Positions 50,756-60,474 of a stretch of DNA of 64,000 nt are shown here, in pieces; positions within the stretch are counted from its first letter, which is position 1, and each line of letters starts with the position of its first letter. Below the pieces are notes generated by a model that had not been told where the DNA came from, did no database searches, and saw only the letters and a program-made list of their open reading frames with translations. The translations under genes were made by a program, and so were the position numbers. The DNA is from Verrucomicrobiales bacterium (GTDB lineage Bacteria; Verrucomicrobiota; Verrucomicrobiia; Verrucomicrobiales; DEV007): the NCBI GenBank assembly GCA_029210205.1, contig JARGOD010000001.1, positions 93,380-157,379 on the forward strand. Direction: 5' to 3'.

Positions 50756-53089
50756 CTATTCTCCGGCCAAAGTCCCGCGAAATACCTCAAGCCGTCCGTA
50801 GTCAATCCCGGGGGGCCGATGTTCGAGAAGCCAGTCGAGATCTTCCTTTGCCCCAATGACATTGTCATCCTGCATCCTGAGAAGGGCTCGTTGAAACCGC
50901 TCCCGTGCCGCTTTGGGTTCAATCGCGATGAGTAACTCCAGGTAGTCAGCTGCTCCTTCTGGAGTCTGCTTCCGATTGATTTCAATATCGACCAGGTTCC
51001 TAAGCATCCGCACCGCGATCTGACGGGCATCAGCCGGGTGGAATGCAGATTTCTCCGGCGCAGAGCCCAGTAGCTCCCAGATCTCACGCACAGCACCACT
51101 GCGGTCAATAATTCGTCCCCCTTCAAAGACATCGATGAAGAGCGAGCTATCTATCCCTTCATCCTCGTAGTCCAATCCCACCATGAACTTTCCGGGAAGC
51201 GGCGCCCCGTAGACGCCCTCGATCTGAAGGCGCCTGGCCATTTCAACAAAGATCACGCTCAAAGTAATCGGAAGGCCTTCGCGATCATCGAGGACGTGAT
51301 TCACATAGCTGTTTGCATGATGATAATACTCACTTCGGCTTCCATGAAATCCGTTTTCCTGAAAGAGAAATTCAGCAAGTGCGGTTGCCCTGACTTTTTC
51401 GCTACCCTCAAGAGCGTGATCCTCAAGATACTGGGAGGCGTCAACGACAAGTCGTGCAAACGAGGATCGGTAGTAGCCCAAATCCAAAGAGGGATCATCA
51501 ATCCTCGCAATCTGAAGGCCGACTTCGAAGAGATCAATTTCTGATTCGGGGCGATCAAGCGCCATGGTCATCTCATTAACTATTTCACGAAGATAAACGG
51601 CTCCTTCCAGTTGTCTTAGCCGCGTCGCGAGCCGATCCAGTTCTGACGCCCGTTCAAGAAGAAGAAGTCGGCCATGCTCACTTTCACGACTTAGTTCAGC
51701 AATCGTTTCATCGACCTTTTCCTTGTCGAGAAAGCGCTCAATACTTTCCGTCAACCGCGCTCTTTCATCGGAAGGCAGAGATTTCACCCCAAGCTCAGGC
51801 GCGATAGCAAACCCCCTAAATTCCGCCTCAGTTCGTCGGAATTTACAAAGTCCAACCTTCCCTCCCCTGAGTCCCGCGTCTTCCAGTTCGAAAATTTTCT
51901 CATCGTTGACCCATCCGGAAATAGTCTCGTCATCAACTCTTACCTTTAAGGTGTTCCAATCGCCCTGCTTGTATGCAGGAACCGCCACTTGTTCGAGGAT
52001 TGCCCAACTGTAGACGTCGGGCCCTTCGAATCTCGTCAGTCTGATCTGCCCCCCGCTCGGATAGAACCCATAGTGCTTGTCTCCACCATCTGAAGCAAAG
52101 GCGAGCCCGGCAGCTCCAGACTCGTCGTCCAACCGAACTGTGACTTCCAACTCGTAACTTCCTTCCGGAACCTCCTCGCTAGATAGGCACAAAGTCCGGC
52201 CACCAAACCCATCGCCAAGTTGTCCGGCGCGGACGACGCCACCTCGCTGCGTCCAGTCCGCCCCCATGATCGGAGTCCACTGCCTTGAATCCAACAATCC
52301 GATCGTTCTCCACCGCTCCATCGGAACGGGATTCGGTTTATCGAGGAGACGCTGTAAATCGCTGCCGAGAACCGCAAATCCAAGATTCTCAGTAACGCGA
52401 TGTCTCAGAGTCACGACACCAAGAACTTCGCCGTCCATGTTAATGACCGGCCCCCCACTGTTTCCCTGCTCTATTGGCATCGCAAGTTGGAGCATTGGAT
52501 AATCTGGCGTCTCGTTCCCGACAAAACCCTCATCCAGTTCCCTGATCGCTGAGATGACTCCGGCGACGACGCTGAAGCTCAAGCCCTGCGGAGCACCAAA
52601 ACCTGCGATCAATTGTCCCTGCTCGGCCTTATTCGAATCAGCGAGAGGCAGCACCTTGAGTTTTTCCTTTTCCGCTTCGATCCGAATCACGGCAAGATCA
52701 TAGCGACGGTCCCATGCCCGGACTTCAACAACTTTGTGTAAAGACCCATCATTCAGCTCTACCTCGATGGGACGCCCCTCGCCGATGACATGCAGGTTCG
52801 TCGCGATTAATCCCTCCTTTGAAACAATGAAACCTGAGCCAGTGCCGCGGCTTTCCCCATCGCGTCCCATCTGACGAACTGTAACGATGGATGGCTTCGC
52901 GAGGGCGGTGAGTTGCTTAATTTTTCCCGGCTCGATATAGTTGCTCGGCGCTTTGAACTTCTGTGAAACATCAAGCATTTCAGCGGCGGCATCCGAAAAC
53001 GGATCAAACTCTTCTTTTCCGTCCTGCGCCCCTAGAAAAGGCGATGCCAGAATAATGGCAAGGGGGGGGAGAAAGAACGTAAGTCTCAT
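50756..53089 (-). CDS. HtrA-like protease fused to a LamG/DUF1080-like and a SirB1/transglutaminase-like domain
   Basis: This 777-residue exported protein (signal about 1-21) has three parts. The first is a trypsin/HtrA domain (about 55-260) with catalytic His in TNLHVIG, Asp in YDLAVIRI and Ser in EQGNSGGP. A beta-sandwich (about 275-430; 'SYELEVTVRLDDESGAAGLAF', 'WNTLKVRVDDETISGWVNDEKIFE') follows. The last part is a helical SirB1/transglutaminase_1-like region (about 540-720; 'HVLDDREGLPITLSVIFVEMARRL', 'GAPLPGKFMVGLDYE'), where the usual catalytic Cys/His positions appear to read Thr or Ser and Lys. It is probably a periplasmic protease with a binding function. A run of eight C on the coding strand lies in the signal peptide. 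Confidence 0.85.
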   Translation of the reverse strand: MRLTFFLPPLAIILASPFLGAQDGKEEFDPFSDAAAEMLDVSQKFKAPSNYIEPGKIKQLTALAKPSIVTVRQMGRDGESRGTGSGFIVSKEGLIATNLHVIGEGRPIEVELNDGSLHKVVEVRAWDRRYDLAVIRIEAEKEKLKVLPLADSNKAEQGQLIAGFGAPQGLSFSVVAGVISAIRELDEGFVGNETPDYPMLQLAMPIEQGNSGGPVINMDGEVLGVVTLRHRVTENLGFAVLGSDLQRLLDKPNPVPMERWRTIGLLDSRQWTPIMGADWTQRGGVVRAGQLGDGFGGRTLCLSSEEVPEGSYELEVTVRLDDESGAAGLAFASDGGDKHYGFYPSGGQIRLTRFEGPDVYSWAILEQVAVPAYKQGDWNTLKVRVDDETISGWVNDEKIFELEDAGLRGGKVGLCKFRRTEAEFRGFAIAPELGVKSLPSDERARLTESIERFLDKEKVDETIAELSRESEHGRLLLLERASELDRLATRLRQLEGAVYLREIVNEMTMALDRPESEIDLFEVGLQIARIDDPSLDLGYYRSSFARLVVDASQYLEDHALEGSEKVRATALAEFLFQENGFHGSRSEYYHHANSYVNHVLDDREGLPITLSVIFVEMARRLQIEGVYGAPLPGKFMVGLDYEDEGIDSSLFIDVFEGGRIIDRSGAVREIWELLGSAPEKSAFHPADARQIAVRMLRNLVDIEINRKQTPEGAADYLELLIAIEPKAARERFQRALLRMQDDNVIGAKEDLDWLLEHRPPGIDYGRLEVFRGTLAGE

Positions 53090-53141
53090 GAAACAATGCT
53101 TTCGCTGCCGTGCAGCATGGCGTTATAGAATACGCCTGACA

Positions 53142-54341
53142 ATGAAAACTGTGACAGTCACCTTGATTTTCCTGATTATTCTTGCGGCCGCGAACACCCT
53201 CTCTGCGGCTGATTGGGAACGGCACACGATAGACCCGGCGAGTGGAATCGATCATCGCAGCGGAGCTGATGGCATTCGTCCCGCTGACATCAATGGCGAC
53301 GGGCTCATTGATTTCGTAACCGGTTGGGAGCAGGGAAATGCGATTCGGTTTTGTCTCAATCCTGGACCGGAAAAAGTCAAAGAACCCTGGGAGGCCACGA
53401 CCGTTGCCAAGGTCACCTCGGCGGAAGATGCTGTATTTGCTGATCTCGACGGAGATGGAGTGCTCGACGTCATTACAGCGACAGAGGGAAAAAGGCGAAC
53501 CGTCTTTGTCTCATGGGCACCGAATGAACAGGAACGAATCACCGACAGCACAGCCTGGAAGACGTCCGCTTTCCCCGAAACGAAAAATAAGCAATGGTGG
53601 ATGTATACCCTTCCCCTTGACGTCGATCTTGATGGCGACATTGATCTTCTTTTGGGCTCCAAAAGCAGCGGCGCTTCACTTACCTGGCTTGAGAATCCGG
53701 GGCATAAGCGAGCGCGGACGCTGACCGCGTGGGAGACACATCGACTCTTCGATGTCGGGTGGATCATGAGCTTGCGCCTTCTCGAGGAAAACGGAAAGCG
53801 CAACGTAGTCTTCTCAGACAGAAAGGGCCTCCACTCCGGCGTTTTTCTCCTTCCTTTGCTACAAGAGGAACCCTGGTTCGGGAAACCGGTGTGCATCGGT
53901 GCGCCGAACGAAGAGGTCATGTTTCTCGATCTTGCCTATCTTGACGATGATGAGAAACTTGACGTCGTCGCTGCGATCCGTCCTCGCGGGATCAAGATTC
54001 TTTATCAACCTGACAAGCCTCTCAGTCTTTGGGAAGACACTGCCGATCTCGATCCCATTCCGGAAGGAAAATTTGGAGAGGCCAAGGCCGTACGTGTCGG
54101 GGATCTCGATGGCGATGCCATTCCCGATTTTGCGATCACCTGCGAGCATGCAGACGGCAAAAAGCGAGGTGTCCTTTGGTCCAACGTCTTCTCAGAATAT
54201 TTTCCGATTAGCAACGAAAGAGGCGTGAAGTTTGATCGCATCGAACTCATTGATCTCGATGCCGACGGTGATCTTGACCTCGTCACCTGTGAGGAAAAGA
54301 CAGGCCTCGGCGTGATTTGGTTCGAGAATCCTCTTCACTAG
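53142..54341 (+). CDS. Secreted FG-GAP/VCBS repeat protein
   Basis: The ATG at 53142 gives 399 residues with a signal peptide (MKTVTVTLIFLIILAAANTLSA); upstream in-frame codons run through the promoter of the divergent HtrA gene and are rejected. Repeats 'DINGDGLIDFVTGWEQGN', 'DLDGDGVLDVITATEG', 'DVDLDGDIDLLLGSKSSG', 'DLDGDAIPDFAITCEH' and 'DLDADGDLDLVTCEEK' form a propeller with calcium-binding Asp clusters. It heads a plus-strand run with the DUF1549/1553 and DUF1501 genes. Confidence 0.85.
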   Translation: MKTVTVTLIFLIILAAANTLSAADWERHTIDPASGIDHRSGADGIRPADINGDGLIDFVTGWEQGNAIRFCLNPGPEKVKEPWEATTVAKVTSAEDAVFADLDGDGVLDVITATEGKRRTVFVSWAPNEQERITDSTAWKTSAFPETKNKQWWMYTLPLDVDLDGDIDLLLGSKSSGASLTWLENPGHKRARTLTAWETHRLFDVGWIMSLRLLEENGKRNVVFSDRKGLHSGVFLLPLLQEEPWFGKPVCIGAPNEEVMFLDLAYLDDDEKLDVVAAIRPRGIKILYQPDKPLSLWEDTADLDPIPEGKFGEAKAVRVGDLDGDAIPDFAITCEHADGKKRGVLWSNVFSEYFPISNERGVKFDRIELIDLDADGDLDLVTCEEKTGLGVIWFENPLH

Positions 54342-54401
54342 GAACGAAAAAAGATCGAAACTGATTTCCAGAAGGCGGGTTGTATCATCCAACCACCTGC
54401 C

Positions 54402-56909
54402 ATGACTGCACTACGTCACGCCTCTTTCATTGCTGTTTTCCTTTTCGCTCCCGTCCTTCTTTCTGCACAGGAAAACGAGGAGCTCACCCACGAGCAAACT
54501 GAGTTCTTTGAAAAGAAAATCCGACCTGCGCTCGTTAAGCATTGCTACAAGTGTCATGCCGAGGAGGGCGACAAAGTAAAAGGAGGCCTCCTCCTTGATT
54601 CAAGAGAGACAACCCTATCGGGAGGAGACTCCGGACCTGCCGTGGTCCCGTTTGATCTTAACGAAAGCCTTCTCTATGTCGCGATGACTTATGAGGACAG
54701 CAGCCTTGAGATGCCTCCCAAATATAAGCTCGAGGATTCGATCATTGCCGACTTCAAGCAGTGGATCGAAATGGGCGCACCGGATCCCCGCAAACGCCAG
54801 CCCAAAGACGGAGCACCTCAGGAATACACGAACACAATCGACATCGAAGAGGGAAAGGATTTCTGGGCTTACCAAACGCCTGACAAAGCGGCCATTTCTC
54901 AAGAGGCCCATTCTGACTGGGCTCGACAGCCCATTGACGTTTTCGTGAGTGAGCAGCACCTCGAAATGAATCTCACCCCCGCGCCTGACGCCGACGCAGC
55001 AACCTTGCTGCGACGTCTCTCATATGATCTCACGGGGCTTCCCCCTTCTACCAGCGAAGTCGAGGCGTTCATCAAAGCGCACTCTGAAAATCCAGACGAC
55101 GCGATCGCCGCCGAAGTGGATCGGCTTCTGGACTCTTCCAGATATGGTGAACGATTTGGCCGTCGATGGCTCGATGTTGCCCGCTACGCTGAGTCTTCAG
55201 GCAAAGAAGTAAACGCAACTTTCCCCCACGCCTGGCGCTACCGGGACTACGTCATCGATTCCTACAACGCCGACAAACCTTTCAATCAATTTGTGACCGA
55301 GCAGATTGCCGGCGATCTTCTTTCCGCTGATTCAGAAGCGCAGGAGGCTGAGCAAACAGTGGCCACCAGCTTCCTCGCGATCGGCACGAAGGGCCTAAAC
55401 GAACAGAATGCCCGTCAGTTCCGATTCGATCTCGTCGATGAACAGATCGACACCACGACGCAGGCGTTCCTCGCCACCACCGCCGCTTGTGCCCGCTGTC
55501 ACGATCACAAATTTGACCCTATTCCGATGTCGGATTACTACGCCATGGCGGGGATCTTCCTCAGCAGCGAAACACTTTACGGCACCTCGGAGGCGCTCCA
55601 GAACCGGAAGGTCACTGAACTCATCACTCTTCCGGCCGGTTCGCATTCGGGAGCAGAGATGAAGTCTCTCGGTGAAATGATCGATCTCGAATTTCAGAGG
55701 ATGACGCTGCAGGAAAGGTTGGAGGAACTAAGCGACGAAGCAAGAGACGCACGGCGCTCCGGCGACAGCGATCGAGCCACCCAAATCCGACTGCAAACCC
55801 TCGGTGTGATCAATCGGAAAGGCATCACTGAGGGCATTCTCGCCGCCTACGATGACGACGGATACCCGAAGCCGCTCAGCATGGGAATGAGAGACCTTCC
55901 CTCACCCTTTGATTCGCAGATTTTGATTCGCGGCGAAGAAGACAATCCCACCGATGAACGAATCGCCCGCGGCTTTCTGCAGGTGATCCAATCAAACGAT
56001 GAACAAAGCATCGGCGAGCATGAGAGCGGACGACTCCAACTCGCCGAGTGGATTGCTTCCCCTGAGAATCCTCTCACCGCCCGCGTTTACGCCAACCGTG
56101 TCTGGTCCTGGCTCTTCGGCGAAGGCCTCGTCCGCAGCGTCGATAACTTTGGCTCAACCGGCGATACTCCCACTCATCCTGAGCTGCTTGACTATCTTGC
56201 GGTCCGACTTGTCGAACTCGATTGGTCCACCAAAGAACTTGTTAGAGAAATTGCGACAAGCCGTACTTACCGCATGAGTTCCGGCTACCGGGATGACTAT
56301 TTCCAGAAAGACCCTGAAAACTACTCACTCTGGAGAGCAAACAAACGCCGTCTCGACGCTGAATCGATTCGTGATGCCTCCCTCGCCGTGAGCGGGCGGC
56401 TTGACCTCGAGCGGCCTGCCGGTTCACTTGTCTCAGAAGCTGGAGAAGGCTTTGTCGGTCGCAACATCCAGGAAGCGCAGATCAATACCGAGACTGTGCA
56501 TCGCTCCGTCTATCTGCCAATCGTGAGAGGGCTCGTCCCGGAATCACTCGGACTCTTTGACTTCGCCGATCCGAGCCTACTTTCCGGAAAGCGGGAGATC
56601 ACAACCGTCCCCTCACAGGCGCTCTACATGATGAACTCCCCTTTCATCCTCGAGAACGCGAAAGCAATGGCATCGCACCTTGTTGTCGATCTTGATCTCC
56701 GCGGAGGTGAGTTGGCAAAAGAAGCCTTCTACCGCTGCTATTCACGACCGCCAACTCCTGAGGAAGGTCAGCGCACAAAAGAGTTCATCGAACGCTTTCT
56801 CGAAGTCGCTGAAACCGAGGGGCATTCGAAAGACGCGAGTCGCCTCCTTGCTCTCACCACTTTCTGTCAGTCACTCATCGGCTCCGCCGAATTTAGATAC
56901 CTCAACTAA
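54402..56909 (+). CDS. Planctomycete-type cytochrome protein (PSCyt1-DUF1549-DUF1553)
   Basis: This 835-residue exported protein (signal about 1-22) starts with a cytochrome-c-like PSCyt1 domain (HCYKCHAEEGDKVKGG near 45-60). DUF1549 ('LLRRLSYDLTGLPPSTSEVEAF') and DUF1553 ('NPLTARVYANRVWSWLFGEGLVRSVDNFGSTG') follow. A second CARCHDHKFDP motif sits near 363-373. This pairing with a following DUF1501 gene is a hallmark of the PVC group. Heme binding is likely at the two CxxCH sites; the substrate is unknown. Confidence 0.95.
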   Translation: MTALRHASFIAVFLFAPVLLSAQENEELTHEQTEFFEKKIRPALVKHCYKCHAEEGDKVKGGLLLDSRETTLSGGDSGPAVVPFDLNESLLYVAMTYEDSSLEMPPKYKLEDSIIADFKQWIEMGAPDPRKRQPKDGAPQEYTNTIDIEEGKDFWAYQTPDKAAISQEAHSDWARQPIDVFVSEQHLEMNLTPAPDADAATLLRRLSYDLTGLPPSTSEVEAFIKAHSENPDDAIAAEVDRLLDSSRYGERFGRRWLDVARYAESSGKEVNATFPHAWRYRDYVIDSYNADKPFNQFVTEQIAGDLLSADSEAQEAEQTVATSFLAIGTKGLNEQNARQFRFDLVDEQIDTTTQAFLATTAACARCHDHKFDPIPMSDYYAMAGIFLSSETLYGTSEALQNRKVTELITLPAGSHSGAEMKSLGEMIDLEFQRMTLQERLEELSDEARDARRSGDSDRATQIRLQTLGVINRKGITEGILAAYDDDGYPKPLSMGMRDLPSPFDSQILIRGEEDNPTDERIARGFLQVIQSNDEQSIGEHESGRLQLAEWIASPENPLTARVYANRVWSWLFGEGLVRSVDNFGSTGDTPTHPELLDYLAVRLVELDWSTKELVREIATSRTYRMSSGYRDDYFQKDPENYSLWRANKRRLDAESIRDASLAVSGRLDLERPAGSLVSEAGEGFVGRNIQEAQINTETVHRSVYLPIVRGLVPESLGLFDFADPSLLSGKREITTVPSQALYMMNSPFILENAKAMASHLVVDLDLRGGELAKEAFYRCYSRPPTPEEGQRTKEFIERFLEVAETEGHSKDASRLLALTTFCQSLIGSAEFRYLN

Positions 56910-56930
56910 GATTCAACCAGAACCTGTCCC

Positions 56931-58322
56931 ATGAAGAATCCATCCCAGTTTCAACCCAGTAGGCGTCAGATTTTACAGTCTGCTTCCAGCGGCTTTGGCT
57001 ATCTCGCGTTCTCAGCGCTGAGCAGCCTTGCCGGTCAAAAGAGCTTCGGATCAGCGATGAATCCGCTAGCGCCAAAGACACCTCATTTCGGCGGCACGGC
57101 AAAGCGGGTCATCTTCATGGCGATGCAGGGCGCGCCCTCACATGTAGACACGTTTGACTACAAACCGCAGTTGAACAAAGACAGCGGACAGGATGCGAAA
57201 GGCTTCGCCAAACTCCTCGGGTCACCGTTTGAGTTTAAGCAGCACGGCGAAAGTGGGCTTCCGATTTCGAGCCTCTTTCCAAAGCTCGCGGGACACGCCG
57301 ATGACCTTTGCCTCATCAATAGCATGCACACTGACCTGCCGAATCATCCGCAGGCAACGACACAGATGCATACGGGAAATTTTCAATTTGTCCGCCCTTC
57401 GATGGGAGCATGGACTCTCTACGGGCTTGGAACTGAAAACGACAGCCTTCCCGGATTTATCACCTTGAGCCCACCCAACGGAGCTCAAAACTACGGAAGT
57501 GCTTTCCTCCCTGCAATCTATCAAGGCACCCCGATTGGGAAACAGGCACGCAATCGCTTCGTTGCGCAGGAGGAACAGGGAGCCGTTCAGAACATCAGCA
57601 ATCCACAGTTGAGTAAGGATCTTCAGCGGGTCCAACTGGACTTCGTGAAATCACTGAACGCTGAGAAGTTGCAACGCGATGAATACAATCCTGACGTCGA
57701 AGGAATCATTGAGTCTTACGAACTCGCCTTTCGCATGCAGGACGAGCTTCCTGAAGTGATGGACCTCTCCGATGAACCGGAATCTATCAAATCCCTCTAC
57801 GGCCTGAACGACCGCACGACCGGGGCCTTTGCACAGCAATGCATCAAAGCCCGACGCCTTGCAGAGTCAGGGGTACGTTTTATTCAGATCAACCACGGGA
57901 ACTGGGATCACCATCGTAATCTCGTTGGAGGACTGGAGCAGAACTGTGCGGAAATCGATCAACCGATCGCGGCGCTCCTCGAGGACCTGAAGCAGCGCGA
58001 CATGCTCAAAGACACGCTTGTGATCTGGGCCGGCGAATTCGGGCGCACCCCGCATGGACAGAACGGGAACGGTCGCGATCACAACAATAAAGGCTATTCC
58101 CTCTGGATGGCAGGTGGCGGCGTCAAAGGCGGGATCCGTCACGGCGCGACCGACGAGTATGGCTACCAGGCGATCGAAAACAAAGTTCATATCCATGACT
58201 GGCACGCGACGATCCTTCACACGCTCGGGCTGGATCACACCAATCTTACCTACCAATATGCCGGCCGCGACTTCCGACTTACGGATGTGCACGGGGAAGT
58301 GGTCAGGGGGATCCTCGCATGA
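56931..58322 (+). CDS. DUF1501 protein (Tat-exported sulfatase-like)
   Basis: This 463-residue protein has a Tat signal (SRRQILQSASSG). The family blocks are 'RVIFMAMQGAPSHVDTFDYKP', 'INHGNWDHHRNL' and 'VIWAGEFGRTPHGQNGNGRDHNNKGYSLWMAGGGVKGG'. DUF1501 is distantly related to the alkaline phosphatase/sulfatase superfamily and binds metal. It follows the DUF1549/1553 gene by 21 bases, the standard PVC pair, and probably acts with it in the periplasm. Confidence 0.95.
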   Translation: MKNPSQFQPSRRQILQSASSGFGYLAFSALSSLAGQKSFGSAMNPLAPKTPHFGGTAKRVIFMAMQGAPSHVDTFDYKPQLNKDSGQDAKGFAKLLGSPFEFKQHGESGLPISSLFPKLAGHADDLCLINSMHTDLPNHPQATTQMHTGNFQFVRPSMGAWTLYGLGTENDSLPGFITLSPPNGAQNYGSAFLPAIYQGTPIGKQARNRFVAQEEQGAVQNISNPQLSKDLQRVQLDFVKSLNAEKLQRDEYNPDVEGIIESYELAFRMQDELPEVMDLSDEPESIKSLYGLNDRTTGAFAQQCIKARRLAESGVRFIQINHGNWDHHRNLVGGLEQNCAEIDQPIAALLEDLKQRDMLKDTLVIWAGEFGRTPHGQNGNGRDHNNKGYSLWMAGGGVKGGIRHGATDEYGYQAIENKVHIHDWHATILHTLGLDHTNLTYQYAGRDFRLTDVHGEVVRGILA

Positions 58323-58332
58323 ACCTTCCTGC

Positions 58333-60468
58333 CTAAACCGCGACCGAACTTCTTCTAATCGCGAGTTCCCACCAAGGGGAAAGTTGCCTGGAAGGTCTCA
58401 TCCAGGCTTCGCGATGCATCCAGAGCATGCTGTCGATGTCAGAGAGAACCGTGACGGTGTCCTCGCGGTCGAGTGCTTTCGGACCTTCTTTCAGGAGCTT
58501 CTCTGCGAGGAGCCGACGGGTGACCGATTCTCCTTCGGTGGGGAGACGGAAAGACTCCTCGGGAGAATAGACGCGCTGACCGGAGACCAATCGGCGCCTC
58601 GCCCTTCGGAGCAGGGAAATGTGCACCGCATTCACAAAAGGATCGAGGACCGCACTCGTCACGCCTGCAAACGGATTCTTCGCAAATTCCTCGCCTGAGA
58701 GCGCTTCGACAAGCTCCAGAGGTGGGTCCTTTTCTTCCGGAATGAGAAAGAGGTCTTCCCTCTTCAAGGAAAGCCCGATGTCGCGCCGACTTGTCCAAAC
58801 GGAAAACGGGATGCTCACCCAGAGTCCAAAGAGAACCGGGGAAAGCCACCAGAAGAGCGTTGGATTACTGAGCGCGGCGACGATCCCAACAGAGAGCCCA
58901 GCGAGGGTGTGCACCCCGTGAGCGGCAATCGCCTGGTCCCAACTTGTTCCCTGCGCGCCACGGCGTTGCGCCGACCACTCGACGGTTCGTCCCACCAGAT
59001 TCCAAACCACGAACTTGGAATGGAACATCATCATGACAGGTGCGATCAAGGCGCTGAAGAAGGTCTCAACCATGGCCCCGGTCACTGCATTCAAAAAGCC
59101 CCCAAACTGAGCGCGTCGATCCCTATTGAAAAGCAACTCGGTCACCGCGAGAACCTTAGGACCAAAAAGGAGACAGAAAGTAAAAGCGAGCAGAGGGATC
59201 CCCCCCGCCATCTGCGGACCGCCCATTCCCCCACCCTCACCGAAAGCTTTCGCAAACGCCACACTCATGAAGAGCAGCCAGAGTGGCGAGGCGAGATAGC
59301 CCATAATCCCGTTCGCCAGATGGATGCGCGTCTTGCCGCGCAGGCCTCGTGCGAAAAGGAGAAGCCCGTGCTGAAGGTTTCCCTGGCACCAGCGCTGATC
59401 GCGTTGCGCCGATTCAATGATCCCCTGCGGCCCTTCTTCGTAGCTACCCGGAAGATCATGAACTAGCCAGACCTCCCATCCCGCGCGACGGAGAAGGCCC
59501 GCCTCGACAAAGTCGTGAGAAAGAATGTGCCCGCCAAAAGGTTTGCGGCCGGGGAGCTGAGGGAGATCACATTCCTCGATAAAGGGACGGAGCCGGATAA
59601 TTGCATTGTGACCCCAGAAATTCCCGCCGCACTGTGACCAGAACCCAAGGCCCTCAAGAAAGCCGGGGCCGTAAAGACGATTCGCAAATTGCTGCATCCG
59701 ACCAAAGATAGACTCACCACCGACGAGCGCCGGTGCCGTCTGAATAAGACCTACTCTCGGATTTGCCTCCATCCGCCAGTAGAGTTCCACGAGCGTCTCC
59801 CCGAGCGTCTCCCCGAGCATGACGCTATCCGCATCAAGAACGATCATGTAGCGATAGTGGTCTGCCCAGGTTCGGCAAAAGTCAGAGACGTTTCCGCTCT
59901 TTTTTCCGACGTTACTCAGGCGATGCCGGTAAAAGATCCGGTTTCCCGATCGCCGCTCCTGATTCAATTTCATCCAGGCTTCCTCCTCCGCGAGCCACTG
60001 CTCGGGATCGGTCGAGTCGGAGAGAATAAAGAAATCGAAGACATCACTGTCCTTCTCTCGCATCACGGAGTCGAAAATCGCACGGATGCCATCGAAGACG
60101 CGACCGACGGGTTCGTTGTAAATCGGAATGATGATTGCGACGCGCGGTCGGACAACTTTGGTTTCCTCCTCGAACTGATGCTGAGCCTCCGGCATGCGTC
60201 CCGCAGAAGACTTCGACATCCGGAGGACAAAGCCAAAGGCGGCATGCGTGAAACCAAAGGACAGATAGGTAAAAAGAATCACGAAAAGACCCCACAAGAC
60301 GCCGGAGCTGAAATCCCATCCCAACCGCCAAAGATAGTCCGCCATCAGATAGGCACCACTTCCGGCAAGACCGAGAATGACCGAGAAGAAAGCGAAGGTT
60401 TGCACCGGCGAATTCGCTTCATCGCGACCCTTCGGCTTCTGACTGTCTTGATTGCTCGCTTCGGTCAT
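58333..60468 (-). CDS. opgH: Glucans biosynthesis glucosyltransferase OpgH (MdoH)
   Basis: From the ATG at 60468 the product is 711 residues; a GTG two codons upstream is possible. Membrane helices flank a GT2 domain with 'RVAIIIPIYNEPVGR', the DADSVMLGE block, 'LSHDFVEAGLLRRAGWEVWLV' and the QRDQRW motif. OpgH makes the beta-1,2-glucan backbone of osmoregulated periplasmic glucans from UDP-glucose. It is about 135 residues shorter at the N-terminus than the Escherichia coli protein. Near the DAD motif a 12-base tandem duplication inserts a repeated LGET. Confidence 0.92.
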   Translation of the reverse strand: MTEASNQDSQKPKGRDEANSPVQTFAFFSVILGLAGSGAYLMADYLWRLGWDFSSGVLWGLFVILFTYLSFGFTHAAFGFVLRMSKSSAGRMPEAQHQFEEETKVVRPRVAIIIPIYNEPVGRVFDGIRAIFDSVMREKDSDVFDFFILSDSTDPEQWLAEEEAWMKLNQERRSGNRIFYRHRLSNVGKKSGNVSDFCRTWADHYRYMIVLDADSVMLGETLGETLVELYWRMEANPRVGLIQTAPALVGGESIFGRMQQFANRLYGPGFLEGLGFWSQCGGNFWGHNAIIRLRPFIEECDLPQLPGRKPFGGHILSHDFVEAGLLRRAGWEVWLVHDLPGSYEEGPQGIIESAQRDQRWCQGNLQHGLLLFARGLRGKTRIHLANGIMGYLASPLWLLFMSVAFAKAFGEGGGMGGPQMAGGIPLLAFTFCLLFGPKVLAVTELLFNRDRRAQFGGFLNAVTGAMVETFFSALIAPVMMMFHSKFVVWNLVGRTVEWSAQRRGAQGTSWDQAIAAHGVHTLAGLSVGIVAALSNPTLFWWLSPVLFGLWVSIPFSVWTSRRDIGLSLKREDLFLIPEEKDPPLELVEALSGEEFAKNPFAGVTSAVLDPFVNAVHISLLRRARRRLVSGQRVYSPEESFRLPTEGESVTRRLLAEKLLKEGPKALDREDTVTVLSDIDSMLWMHREAWMRPSRQLSPWWELAIRRSSVAV

Positions 60469-60474
60469 GGTCAC

